Part shown: piece by piece, positions 1-7,890 of the stretch | Layout: every line of letters starts with the position of its first letter | Numbering within the stretch: position 1 is the first letter of the stretch | NCBI RefSeq assembly: GCF_024648885.1 | Contig: NZ_JANBBF010000009.1 | Coordinates: 434,001-498,000 of the forward strand | DNA length: 64,000 nucleotides | Reading direction: 5' to 3' | From: Prauserella salsuginis | Lineage (GTDB): Bacteria > Actinomycetota > Actinomycetes > Mycobacteriales > Pseudonocardiaceae | Made by a program: the position numbers and the translations under genes | The notes under the pieces: generated by a model | The model's input: only the letters and a program-made list of their open reading frames with translations | What the model was told of the DNA's origin: nothing | Database searches by the model: none

Positions 1-967
1 CCGAGGCGCGGGAACGGCCGCGGCCGAGCACCACGAGGCTGACGAGCGCCGTGACGAGCAGTGCGATCGGGGTTGCGCCGAGTACCCGCAGTGCCTGCAC
101 CCAGGTTGCGTCGGCGTCGACGACGCCTGCGGTGCCGAGGGTGTTCAGACCGGTGTCGAGGAAGATCAACACCATCGGCAGCAGGAGGATTCCGATGACG
201 GTGCGGAACCTCGGGTAGGGCAAATCCCCGGTTGCCGTGTCCCCACCAGCCGTGTCTCCGTCAGCCGAGTCACCGGTGCCGTGGTTGGTTCCTGACGTAC
301 CGGCGAGGGAGAGGGCCGGCACGGCCAGGTCCACGCGGCGTCCGATCATCTTGCCGCCGACGTAGCCTGCGAGATACCAGGTAGGCACCGCGATCACCAG
401 GCCGACGAGCAGTACGAGGCCCATGTCGGCGTCGAGGAACTCGGCTGCCGAGACCGGGCCGGGATGTGGCGGGACGAAGGCGTGCATCACGGCGAACGCG
501 CCGAGCGGCGGCAGCGCGTAGAACAGCACCGAACCGCCGAAACGGGTGGCGACGCTGAAGATGATCGGGACGAACACCACGAACGCGGCATCGAGGAAGA
601 TCGGGAACCCGAAGAACAGGGCGGCGACGCCGAGGGCCAGCGGGGCCCGTTTCGCGCCGAACCGGTTGACCAGCGAATTGGCCAGGACGTCCGCGCCTCC
701 GGTGACTTCCAGTAGGCGGCCGATCATCGCGCCGAGGCCGACGAGCAGGCCGACTTCGGCAAGGGTGGTACCGAAACCGCCCATCAACGTGTCGACGAGC
801 TCGTCGAGTGGGATCCGCGTGGCCACCGCGGTCAGCACGCTGATCAGTACGAGTGCGATGAGCGCGTGCACCCGGAACTTGATGATCAGCAACAGCAGCA
901 GCGCGACGGCACCGGCTGCGATCGCCAGCAGTGGGCCCACTCCGTAGGCCGGCGTTATCTCTTCCAT
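1..967 (-). CDS. GntP-family gluconate/sugar-acid:H+ symporter (3' end outside window)
   Basis: Inner-membrane permease of the GntP family, which takes up gluconate-type sugar acids with protons. About 322 of the usual 440-470 residues are visible; the reading frame stays open to base 1. Hydrophobic segments start at residues 11-27 and the conserved GFPIFLDAAFVVFVPII stretch lies near residues 117-133. The ATG at 967 is preceded by AAAAGGAA at good spacing. It is the last visible gene of a minus-strand run after the aldolase and kinase, so its substrate is probably galactonate or a related aldonate (inferred from context). A 132-bp gap separates it from the kinase gene. Confidence 0.9.
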   Translation of the reverse strand, partial: MEEITPAYGVGPLLAIAAGAVALLLLLIIKFRVHALIALVLISVLTAVATRIPLDELVDTLMGGFGTTLAEVGLLVGLGAMIGRLLEVTGGADVLANSLVNRFGAKRAPLALGVAALFFGFPIFLDAAFVVFVPIIFSVATRFGGSVLFYALPPLGAFAVMHAFVPPHPGPVSAAEFLDADMGLVLLVGLVIAVPTWYLAGYVGGKMIGRRVDLAVPALSLAGTSGTNHGTGDSADGDTAGGDTATGDLPYPRFRTVIGILLLPMVLIFLDTGLNTLGTAGVVDADATWVQALRVLGATPIALLVTALVSLVVLGRGRSRAS

Positions 968-1099
968 CGGTTTCCTTTTCTCAACACTGAGTGAATTCGT
1001 GTGCCCGGGGTTCGGCGATTGCGCTGTTGGTGGCAACGGGTTCGGTCGTTGCGATCGGCTGCGCTGCTCGGACTCGAGCGCTCAGGTCGGCGCGGTGTG

Positions 1100-2038
1100 T
1101 CAGCGGGTGACGTCGCTGGCGCCGGCGGCGAGCTCACTGCGGTCGGGGAGGCCTTCCCAGTCGCCTCTGACCGCGACGGTCAGTGCTCCGGCCGCGGCCG
1201 CGTCGTCCAGTTGCTGCCGTACGGGATCGCCGCGGAGTCGGGCGGCCAGGTATGCGGCGGCGAAGGAATCGCCCGCGCCCACCGGGTCGACGACGGTGGT
1301 GGGCCGCGGCGGAACCGTGATGATCTCCCCATCGGTCAGGGCCACCGCGCCGTCCCCGCCGAGTTTGATCACGACCTCGCGCGGTCCGAGTGCGGCCAGG
1401 GCATGGGCTAGCTGTGCCGGGTCGGAGCCGTCCACGAGCAGTCGCGCCTCGTCCTCGGTGGCGAACACTACGGTGGCTGCCGATGCCAGGGGGTGCAGTG
1501 CCGCGGTGGCCTCGTCGGGAGTCCACAGCGCGCGGCGGTAGTTGAGGTCGAGGGAGATCGTCACGCCGGCGGCGCGGGCCGTCTCGGCCGCGGCGAACGC
1601 GGCGTCGCGGGCGGACTCGCTCAGTGCGGGTGTGATGCCGGTCAGGTGGAGTGCGCCGGCCCGCCGGACCGCGGTCTCGTCGACGTCGGCCGGTCGCAGC
1701 CGGGATCCTGCGGAGCCGGTGCGGTAGTAGGAGACGCGAGTCCGCGTTCCGGTCCGCCGCTCCTTGACCATGAGCGCGGTCGGCGCGTGTTCGTCGGTCA
1801 GCACGTGCTCGGCGGGCAGCTGCTGACCGGCGAGGGTCATCCGGATGAGCCTGCCGAACTCGTCGTCGCCGACGCGCCCGATCCAGGTGGCCTGGCCCCC
1901 GAGGCGGGCCACGCCGATCGCGACGGTCGCTTCGGCACCGGCGACGCCGAGGGTCAGGTTCGGCGCATGCCGCAGCGGTCCGACGATGGGCGAGGTGAGC
2001 ACGGCCATCGCCTCGCCGAGGGTGACGAGCCCGCTCAT
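1100..2038 (-). CDS. PfkB-family 2-keto-3-deoxy sugar-acid kinase
   Basis: Ribokinase-type (PfkB) kinase of 312 residues, expected to phosphorylate 2-keto-3-deoxygluconate or -galactonate with ATP in the cytoplasm. The N-terminal glycine-rich strand (MSGLVTLGEAMAVL) and the C-terminal PfkB signature VDPVGAGDSFAAAYLAARL, with the catalytic Asp in GAGD, are both present. The ATG at 2038 overlaps the upstream aldolase stop as ATGA, indicating translational coupling; a longer frame upstream of this ATG lies inside the aldolase gene and is not used. E. coli DgoK belongs to another fold, so this is an analogous kinase. Galactonate specificity is inferred from the neighbouring dehydratase. Confidence 0.88.
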   Translation of the reverse strand: MSGLVTLGEAMAVLTSPIVGPLRHAPNLTLGVAGAEATVAIGVARLGGQATWIGRVGDDEFGRLIRMTLAGQQLPAEHVLTDEHAPTALMVKERRTGTRTRVSYYRTGSAGSRLRPADVDETAVRRAGALHLTGITPALSESARDAAFAAAETARAAGVTISLDLNYRRALWTPDEATAALHPLASAATVVFATEDEARLLVDGSDPAQLAHALAALGPREVVIKLGGDGAVALTDGEIITVPPRPTTVVDPVGAGDSFAAAYLAARLRGDPVRQQLDDAAAAGALTVAVRGDWEGLPDRSELAAGASDVTR

Positions 2039-2736
2039 GCGGCGGCCCCGGTTTCGGCCAGGAATGCGTGGGCGCGCCTGCGTAGCTCGCCCAGGTCGCC
2101 GCCGTCGAGGGCGTCGCCCAGCAGTGGACTGCCGATGCCGAGTCCGCACGCCCCGGCGTCGAGGTAGGGGCGCACGAGATCCAGCGTCACCCCGCCGGTG
2201 GGCAGCAGCTCGATGTCGTCGAGTGGGGCACGGAGTTCGCGGATGTAGCCGGGACCGGTCAGGCTCGCGGGGAAGATCTTGACGGCCGTCGCGCCGAGTT
2301 TCGCGGCGGTGGTGACCTCGGTGGCGGTGAGCGCGCCGGGAAAGTAGCCGAGGCCGTGTGTGTGCACGCGGGCCGCCACGTCGGAGTCGGTGTCGGGTGC
2401 GACGACGAACTCCGCGCCTGCCTCGGCGGCACGATTCACGTGTTCCGGCGTGCGCACCGTGCCCACGCCCACCTTTGCGGACGTGCCGTGCCGCTCCGCG
2501 GCGCCGCGGACGGCGTCGAGTGCGCCGGGGGTGTTCATCGTGATCTCCAGACAGCGCACGCCGGCGTCGACGAGCGTGTCCACGACCGCGTCGACGTGCT
2601 CACCGGAGCGTCCGCGCAGGATCGCGACGATCCGCGTACTCCGCAGGGCGTCGCCGAGCAGCGCCCCGCTTTCGGGAGTGGTGCCGGCGGCACTGCTTTC
2701 GGAGGCCCCGCTCTGCGGGGGCTTCGTCGAGCTCAT
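2035..2736 (-). CDS. 2-keto-3-deoxy-6-phosphogluconate/galactonate aldolase (KDPG family)
   Basis: Class I aldolase of the KDPG/KHG family, 233 residues, splitting a 2-keto-3-deoxy-6-phospho sugar acid into pyruvate and glyceraldehyde 3-phosphate. Family marks: IVAILRG near the N-terminus, CLEITMNTPGALDAV with the catalytic Glu, VGVGTVRTPEHV, and the Schiff-base lysine in ATAVKIFPAS, followed by LLPTGGV. The ATG at 2736 has GGAGGT six bases upstream; an ATG at 2742 directly abuts that site and is less likely. It is first in the minus-strand operon and overlaps the kinase by four bases. The roughly 35 residues before the barrel are low-complexity and variable. Confidence 0.9.
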   Translation of the reverse strand: MSSTKPPQSGASESSAAGTTPESGALLGDALRSTRIVAILRGRSGEHVDAVVDTLVDAGVRCLEITMNTPGALDAVRGAAERHGTSAKVGVGTVRTPEHVNRAAEAGAEFVVAPDTDSDVAARVHTHGLGYFPGALTATEVTTAAKLGATAVKIFPASLTGPGYIRELRAPLDDIELLPTGGVTLDLVRPYLDAGACGLGIGSPLLGDALDGGDLGELRRRAHAFLAETGAAA

Positions 2737-2775
2737 CGCCATACCTCCGGTGAGTCCGTGGCGTGTTCGCATAGG

Positions 2776-2810
2776 TTGCAATATCTGCAAATGACTTGTA
2801 AATTCTGCAT
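2776..2810. promoter_or_regulatory. Two operator-like palindromes between divergent catabolic operons
   Basis: TTGCAATATCTGCAA (2776-2790) is a TTGCA-N5-TGCAA inverted repeat. A second, weaker copy, TTGTAAATTCTGCAT (2796-2810), starts exactly 20 bp later, about two helical turns. They sit in the AT-rich gap between the aldolase start and the IclR regulator start, as expected for IclR-type operators controlling both directions. The regulator assignment is inferred. Confidence 0.6.
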
Positions 2811-2848
2811 CAGTCTGTACGCTGCGCGGTCGAAGGTCAAGGAGTGAG

Positions 2849-3589
2849 ATGTCGACAACGGTTGCCAAGGCGGTGCTCGTGCTGCGCCAGCTGGCCGACG
2901 GTCCGCGGTCGCTGTCAGTGCTCGCGGAGGCCGTGGGCGTGCACTCCTCCACGGCGTTGCGCATGATTCAGCCGCTGCTCGCCGACGGGCTGATCGCACG
3001 CGGCGGTGACGGGAAGTACCGCCTTGGCCTGCGGCTCGCCGAGCTCGGCCAGCAGGCGCTCGACAACGTGGATCTGCACGGCGCGGCGCACGGCCACCTG
3101 CTGGAACTGGCCGAGGAAGTCGGCGCGACGGTGCACCTGGCGCAGCTCATCGACGATGCGATCGTCTACGTCGACAAGATCGAACACCCGGCGACGATGC
3201 GGATGTGGTCGCGCGTCGGCCGTGCCGTGCCGCTGCACACGTCGTCGGTGAGCAAGGCGATCCTCGCCGGCCTCGAGCCCGAGTCGCGGGACCGGCTGAT
3301 GGCCCGGTGCGGGTTCGAACAGCACACCGACGAGACCATCACGACCCCCGAGGCGTTCCTCGCCGAGCTGCGTGTGACCGCCGACCGCGGCTACGCCACC
3401 GACCTGGGCGAGTTCGAACCGCTCGTGCACTGCATCGGTATCCCCGTGCCCCAGTCGTCCGGCGTCGATGCGGCCGTCTCGATCACCACGATCCAGGCGT
3501 CCCCCGACGTCGACGCGCTCCGCGGGCTGGTTCCGCGGCTCGCCACCGCGGCGAAGGCCATCGCCGCTGACCTCGGCCACCGCGGTTGA
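2849..3589 (+). CDS. IclR-family transcriptional regulator (galactonate locus)
   Basis: DNA-binding regulator of 246 residues with an N-terminal winged helix-turn-helix (roughly residues 5-65, including SLSVLAEAVGVHSSTALRMIQPLL) and a C-terminal IclR effector-binding domain. The ATG is preceded by AAGGAG. It is divergent from the aldolase-kinase-permease genes and lies 41 bases upstream of dgoD, so it probably senses galactonate or a keto-deoxy intermediate and controls both sides through the palindromes at 2776-2810. In enterobacteria the analogous dgo regulator is a GntR protein, so the regulator family differs here. Repressor versus activator cannot be decided from the sequence. Confidence 0.9.
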   Translation: MSTTVAKAVLVLRQLADGPRSLSVLAEAVGVHSSTALRMIQPLLADGLIARGGDGKYRLGLRLAELGQQALDNVDLHGAAHGHLLELAEEVGATVHLAQLIDDAIVYVDKIEHPATMRMWSRVGRAVPLHTSSVSKAILAGLEPESRDRLMARCGFEQHTDETITTPEAFLAELRVTADRGYATDLGEFEPLVHCIGIPVPQSSGVDAAVSITTIQASPDVDALRGLVPRLATAAKAIAADLGHRG

Positions 3590-3630
3590 CCCGGCCGCCC
3601 CTACCCGGCACCGAACAGGAGACATCGCCC

Positions 3631-4776
3631 GTGAAGATCACCAGCATCAAGACGTACCTGATCGAGCCTCGCTGGCTGTTCCTGCGAGTGGAGACCGATG
3701 ACGGCATCGTCGGCTGGGGAGAACCGGTCGTCGAGGGCCGCGCGCATACTGTCGCGGCAGCGGTCGACGAGATGTCGGACTACCTGATCGGCGCCGACCC
3801 CACGCGCATCGAGGATCACTGGCAGGTGCTGACGAAGGGCGGCTTCTACCGGGGCGGGCCGATCCTGTCCAGCGCGGTGGCCGGCATCGACCAGGCGTTG
3901 TGGGACATCCGCGGCAAGTCGCTCGGTGTGCCGGTGCACGAGCTGCTGGGCGGGGCGGTGCGGGACACGATGCGGATCTACTGCTGGATCGGCGGCGACG
4001 AACCCACCGAGGTCGGCGAGGAGGCCGCCAGGCAGGTCGAGGCCGGTCTGACCGCGGTGAAGATGAACGCCACCGGGCGGATGCGGCCGCTGGAGACGAC
4101 CGCCCAGATCCGGGCAGCCGTCGACCGCGTCGCGGCGGTGCGCGAGGTCATGGGCCCGGACCGCGACGTCGCCGTCGACTTCCACGGCCGGATCTCGCCG
4201 GCCGTGGCGCGGGTACTGTGCCGGGAACTGGAACCGTTGCAGCCGATGTTCGTCGAGGAACCGGTGGTGCCGGAGCTGTCGGCGGACATCGGAAAGATCT
4301 GCGCGTCGACGACCATCCCCATCGCCACGGGTGAGCGGCTGTTCTCGCGGTGGGACTTCCGTGACGTTCTGCCGCAGGGCGTTGCCGTGGTTCAGCCGGA
4401 CCTGTCGCACGCGGGCGGTATCTCCGAATGCCGGCGGATCGCGGCGTTCGCCGAGGCCTACGGCGTCGCGCTGGCACCGCATTGCCCGCTCGGCCCGGTG
4501 GCACTTGCGGCCAGCCTGCAAGTCGACTTCGCCAGCCCGAACGCGCTCATCCAGGAGACGAGCCTGGGTATCCACTACAACCAAGGCTCGGACCTGTTGG
4601 ACTACCTGGCCGACCCAGCGGTGTTCGCGTTCGCCGACGGCTACGTCCAGCGACCGACCGCGCCGGGCCTGGGCGTCGAGATCGACGAGGCCGCCGTCGC
4701 GAAGGCCGCGGAGACTGGGCATCGGTGGCGCTCCCCGATCTGGCGCCACGAGGACGGCGGCTTCGCCGAGTGGTGA
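3631..4776 (+). CDS. dgoD: D-galactonate dehydratase
   Basis: Enolase-superfamily dehydratase of 381 residues converting D-galactonate to 2-keto-3-deoxygalactonate. The N-terminus (VKITSIKTYLIEPRWLFLRV) closely resembles E. coli DgoD. The barrel shows the expected metal ligands and bases: VDFHGR, FVEEPV, ATGERLFSRW, QPDLSHAGGISE and ALAPHCPLGPV. The GTG at 3631 is chosen because AGGAG lies nine bases upstream and the protein then starts where the family starts; a longer frame from 3586 overlaps the regulator stop. With the kinase and aldolase it completes the De Ley-Doudoroff route. Confidence 0.93.
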   Translation: MKITSIKTYLIEPRWLFLRVETDDGIVGWGEPVVEGRAHTVAAAVDEMSDYLIGADPTRIEDHWQVLTKGGFYRGGPILSSAVAGIDQALWDIRGKSLGVPVHELLGGAVRDTMRIYCWIGGDEPTEVGEEAARQVEAGLTAVKMNATGRMRPLETTAQIRAAVDRVAAVREVMGPDRDVAVDFHGRISPAVARVLCRELEPLQPMFVEEPVVPELSADIGKICASTTIPIATGERLFSRWDFRDVLPQGVAVVQPDLSHAGGISECRRIAAFAEAYGVALAPHCPLGPVALAASLQVDFASPNALIQETSLGIHYNQGSDLLDYLADPAVFAFADGYVQRPTAPGLGVEIDEAAVAKAAETGHRWRSPIWRHEDGGFAEW

Positions 4777-4868
4777 CGGAGGGTGCCACGCGCGAGGGGA
4801 AGATTGGGGCGCCCGCCCGCCGGCCCGACCACCACCCCTCAACGGCACGCTGGCGCGTGGCTGTGTTC

Positions 4869-4903
4869 GATGCCACCAAGGTGCGTTTGATGCCACCAAG
4901 GTG
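4869..4903. repeat. 15-bp direct repeat, two copies
   Basis: GATGCCACCAAGGTG occurs at 4869-4883 and again at 4889-4903, a 20-bp period, between the convergent ends of dgoD and glfT1. The core CACC-AA-GGTG is itself a short palindrome. Function unknown. Confidence 0.7.
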
Positions 4904-4916
4904 TCCGTCGGGGAGC

Positions 4917-5816
4917 TCAGTAGCGGTAGAAGTGTTCCTTGCGGCCTTGGCGGACGAGCCGCAGCCACTCGACGAACGCCTTCGGGTCACGTTTGACGCC
5001 CACGAAGTACAGGCCGAACCGGGCGATCTCGAGTGCGCCGATCTTGCGCATTCCCGGTTGTGACAGCAGGAATCCACGGTTGCGGTAGGTGTAGTAGCGC
5101 TTGACCTCGTTCTCCGGATCCTGCGCGTGGAATCGGCCGCCGAGCATGGGCTTGAACTCGTCCGAGCCGTTCGGGTGCAGGTATGCGGTGCGCAGCGAGG
5201 TGCCGAACGGCAAGCCGGAGCGGGCGAGCCGCCGGTGCAGCTCCACCTCGTCACCGCGGAAGAACAGCCGCAGGTCGGGCACGCCCGTCACTTCGAGGGT
5301 CGACGCGCGGAACAGTGCACCGTTCATCAGCGAGGCGATGCCGGGCAGGAAGTCCTCCCCGAGCTCGGAGGAGGTGCGTTTCCACGTCAGACCACGCCGC
5401 AGCGGGAACGCCAACTTCTCGGGCTCGTCGATGTTGACGACCATCGGCGACACCTCGGCGAGCCCGCGCCGTTCGGCCTCGGTGAGCAGCGTTTCGAGGA
5501 CGTGTTCGTCGGCCGGCCTGCCGTCGTCGTCGGCGAGCCACACCCATTCGGCGCCGAGCGCCAGGGCGTGCAGCATGCCCAGTGCGAACCCGCCTGCGCC
5601 GCCGAGGTTGCGATACGACGGCAGGTACGTGACCGGCCGCGAGTACGCCTCCACGACGTCGCGCGCCGACTCCTCCTCTGGGCCGTTGTCGACGACGATC
5701 AGGTGGTCGACGGGCCGGGTCTGCGATTCGACGACCTTCAACGACTCCGCGAGCAGCTCACGGCGGTTGCGGGTGACGACGACGGCGGCGATCGCGCCTT
5801 CGGGGAGGGCGCCCAT
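4917..5816 (-). CDS. glfT1: GT2 galactofuranosyltransferase GlfT1-like
   Basis: Family 2 glycosyltransferase of about 299 residues, close in sequence to mycobacterial GlfT1, which adds the first galactofuranose residues to the decaprenyl-linked cell-wall linker at the cytoplasmic membrane face. Seen: AAVVVTRNRRELL, DHLIVVDNG, the conserved RNLGGAGGFALGMLHALA block, the WLADDDG metal-binding motif and LFFRGDEVELHRRL. It follows the Wzt ATPase gene; the ATG at 5816 has GGTGG upstream, while a GTG at 5825 overlapping the ATPase stop is an alternative. The order permease-ATPase-GlfT1 matches mycobacterial cell-wall clusters apart from internal swaps. Confidence 0.9.
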   Translation of the reverse strand: MGALPEGAIAAVVVTRNRRELLAESLKVVESQTRPVDHLIVVDNGPEEESARDVVEAYSRPVTYLPSYRNLGGAGGFALGMLHALALGAEWVWLADDDGRPADEHVLETLLTEAERRGLAEVSPMVVNIDEPEKLAFPLRRGLTWKRTSSELGEDFLPGIASLMNGALFRASTLEVTGVPDLRLFFRGDEVELHRRLARSGLPFGTSLRTAYLHPNGSDEFKPMLGGRFHAQDPENEVKRYYTYRNRGFLLSQPGMRKIGALEIARFGLYFVGVKRDPKAFVEWLRLVRQGRKEHFYRY

Positions 5817-5817
5817 G

Positions 5818-6705
5818 TCAGCCACCGTTCGCCGGAGCCGTGGCGGCGGACTTGTCCGCGGCCTGCCCGTCGCTGCCGTCCACCTTGCCGTCGGAGGGCT
5901 TGGCGACGTCGTCGGGGTTGGCCTGGCCGAGGCGTTCGAGGACCTCGCGGCTGACGTTCTGGAACGGGTCCTTGCCCTTGTACGAGGTGAGGACCTCGCG
6001 CAGCCTGCCGTGCTGGCGCACCCGGCCCTCGTCCATCCACATGGCCTGGTCGCACAGCTCGAGCAGCAGCTCGTCGGAGTGGCTGGCGAACACGAGGATT
6101 CCCGAGCGTTTGACGAGGTCCTTGAGTCGGTCGCGGGCCTTGTTCATGAAGGACGCGTCGACCGCGCCGAGGCCTTCGTCCAGGATGAGGATCTCGGGGT
6201 CGATGGAGGTGACGACGCCCAGGGCGAGGCGCACGCGCATACCGGTGGAGTAGGTGCGCAGCGGCATCGCGAGGTAGTCGCCGAGCTCGGTGAACTCGGC
6301 GATGTCGTCGAGGCGCTTCTCCATCTCCTTACGGCTCTTCCCGAGGAAGAGACCGCGGACGATGATGTTCTCGAAACCGGACGTCTCCGGGTCCATGCCG
6401 ACGCCGAGGTCGAACACCGGCGCGACCTTGCCCGTGACCTTCGCCGACCCGCGGGTGGGCTCGTAGATGCCCGACAGCAGCCGCAGCAGCGTGGACTTGC
6501 CCGCGCCGTTGTGGCCGACGAGGGCGAGCCGGTCGCCGTCGGAGAGCTGCAGGTTCACGTCCTGCAACGCTTCGATGATGGGGACCTTCGAGTCCGAACC
6601 GATCTTGCCGCCGACCTTGCCGAGGACCCGCTTCTTCATCGACCGCGTCTTGGCGTCGAAGATCGGGAAGTCCACGTAGGCGTTGCGCACGTCAATGCTG
6701 ACCAT
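5818..6705 (-). CDS. ABC transporter ATPase for cell-wall glycan export (Wzt/RfbE-like)
   Basis: ATP-binding subunit of a polysaccharide-type ABC exporter, 295 residues. Walker A GHNGAGKS is at residues 64-71, the signature is YSTGMRVRL, Walker B is PEILILDEGLGAVD, and the switch His is in FASHSDE. The family exports lipid-linked glycans; beside GlfT1 it is expected to move the galactan precursor across the membrane, as proposed for Mycobacterium Rv3781/Rv3783. It starts six bases after the permease stop. The roughly 35-residue Ala/Asp-rich tail lacks the long sugar-binding extension of some O-antigen Wzt proteins. Confidence 0.93.
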   Translation of the reverse strand: MVSIDVRNAYVDFPIFDAKTRSMKKRVLGKVGGKIGSDSKVPIIEALQDVNLQLSDGDRLALVGHNGAGKSTLLRLLSGIYEPTRGSAKVTGKVAPVFDLGVGMDPETSGFENIIVRGLFLGKSRKEMEKRLDDIAEFTELGDYLAMPLRTYSTGMRVRLALGVVTSIDPEILILDEGLGAVDASFMNKARDRLKDLVKRSGILVFASHSDELLLELCDQAMWMDEGRVRQHGRLREVLTSYKGKDPFQNVSREVLERLGQANPDDVAKPSDGKVDGSDGQAADKSAATAPANGG

Positions 6706-6711
6706 CTGGTG

Positions 6712-7632
6712 TCACACCCAATACGAGACACGGGCACGGTAGTTGCGCATCACCACGAACGCGAGCGCCCATCCGACGATCGTGATGGCGATGGCGACGA
6801 TCCAGCTCTTGCCGTCGATGTGCTGGCCGATCAGCGGCGCACGCACGATCTGGACGAAATGGTAGAGCGGGTTGAGCTCGATGATGGGCAGTGCCCAGGA
6901 CACGCCCTCGCGGCCGTTGCCCGCGTACAGCTGGTCGATCGGCCACACGATCGGCGTCAGGTAGAACAGCAGCTGGATCAGCGAGTTGATGAGCTGCGGG
7001 ATGTCGCGGTAGCGCGTCGAGATGACGCCGAGCATCAGCGTGACCCAGCCCGCGTTCAGCGCCAGGATCATGAAACCGGGCACGGCCGACAGGATCGACC
7101 AGTCGATACCGGGGTGGCACAGGCCGTTGCCGGTGGTGCACGCGTCGTCCTGGACGCCGTACTGCTGCGACAGCGCGGGGAAGAAGATCGCCACGATGAT
7201 CACGTAGACGATCACGTTGTGCGCTGCCATCAACGTCTGCCGCCACACCGTCCGTAGCGCGTAGATCGTCAGCGGCGCCGGCATCTGTTTGATCAGGCCC
7301 TCATTCGAGATGAAGGTCTGCATGCCCTCCGTGATGCAGCCGCTGACGAAGCCCCAGACGATGAAACCCGTGACGATGTAGGGCAGGAAAGTCTCGATGG
7401 GAAGGCCGAACAGCTGGGAGTACAGCAGGCCGAGGCCGAGCGCGATGACACCCTGGGTGATCGTCAGCCAGAACGGGCCGATCACCGAACGGCGGTAGCG
7501 CTGCTTGATGTCCTGCCACCCGAGGTGGCCCCACAGTTCCGTCTGCCGCAGGCCCGAACGGATGTCGTCGAAGGCGCGTTTGAAGGACCGGCTGCCGGGA
7601 ACGGGCGCGGTGTCGGTCGTGTCGGCGTTCAT
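6712..7632 (-). CDS. ABC-2 permease for cell-wall glycan export (Wzm/RfbD-like)
   Basis: Membrane subunit of the exporter, 306 residues from the ATG at 7632. The block LWGHLGWQDIKQRYRRSVIGPFW, split here as LWGHLGWQDIKQRY plus RRSVIGPFW, and the end RARVSYWV closely match mycobacterial Rv3783-type permeases; about six membrane segments follow. An in-frame ATG at 7773 would add 47 low-complexity residues and has no clear ribosome site, whereas GGACGAAG precedes 7632, so the shorter form is preferred. It heads the permease-ATPase-glfT1 operon. A Cys-containing loop (DDACTTGNGLCHPG) replaces the short loop of the mycobacterial protein. Confidence 0.9.
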   Translation of the reverse strand: MNADTTDTAPVPGSRSFKRAFDDIRSGLRQTELWGHLGWQDIKQRYRRSVIGPFWLTITQGVIALGLGLLYSQLFGLPIETFLPYIVTGFIVWGFVSGCITEGMQTFISNEGLIKQMPAPLTIYALRTVWRQTLMAAHNVIVYVIIVAIFFPALSQQYGVQDDACTTGNGLCHPGIDWSILSAVPGFMILALNAGWVTLMLGVISTRYRDIPQLINSLIQLLFYLTPIVWPIDQLYAGNGREGVSWALPIIELNPLYHFVQIVRAPLIGQHIDGKSWIVAIAITIVGWALAFVVMRNYRARVSYWV

Positions 7633-7890
7633 CGGTGACTTCGTCCCTGGGCTGTCGCCTGATTCGCTGCCCGGCGAATCAGTGGCCGTCGAAGTGCTTG
7701 TGGCATGCACGAGATACGAGGGTACTGCTGCCGCGAAAGCGCGAACGCGCGCGTCGGGTTCTGCGGTCACCATATCGCCCATGTGGGTGTAAAAGGGCCC
7801 GAAATGCCAGGTCAACGCCGTTTGTCGGTCCCCATTTCGGAGGAGGCGGGAGGTCTCGGAGGCCGGTGGCGCCGCTGATAGTTTGCGGCC

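Noticed and set aside
5101-7257. 718-codon plus-strand frame opposite glfT1/Wzt/Wzm
   Set aside because: Antisense to three clearly recognisable genes; no own motifs.
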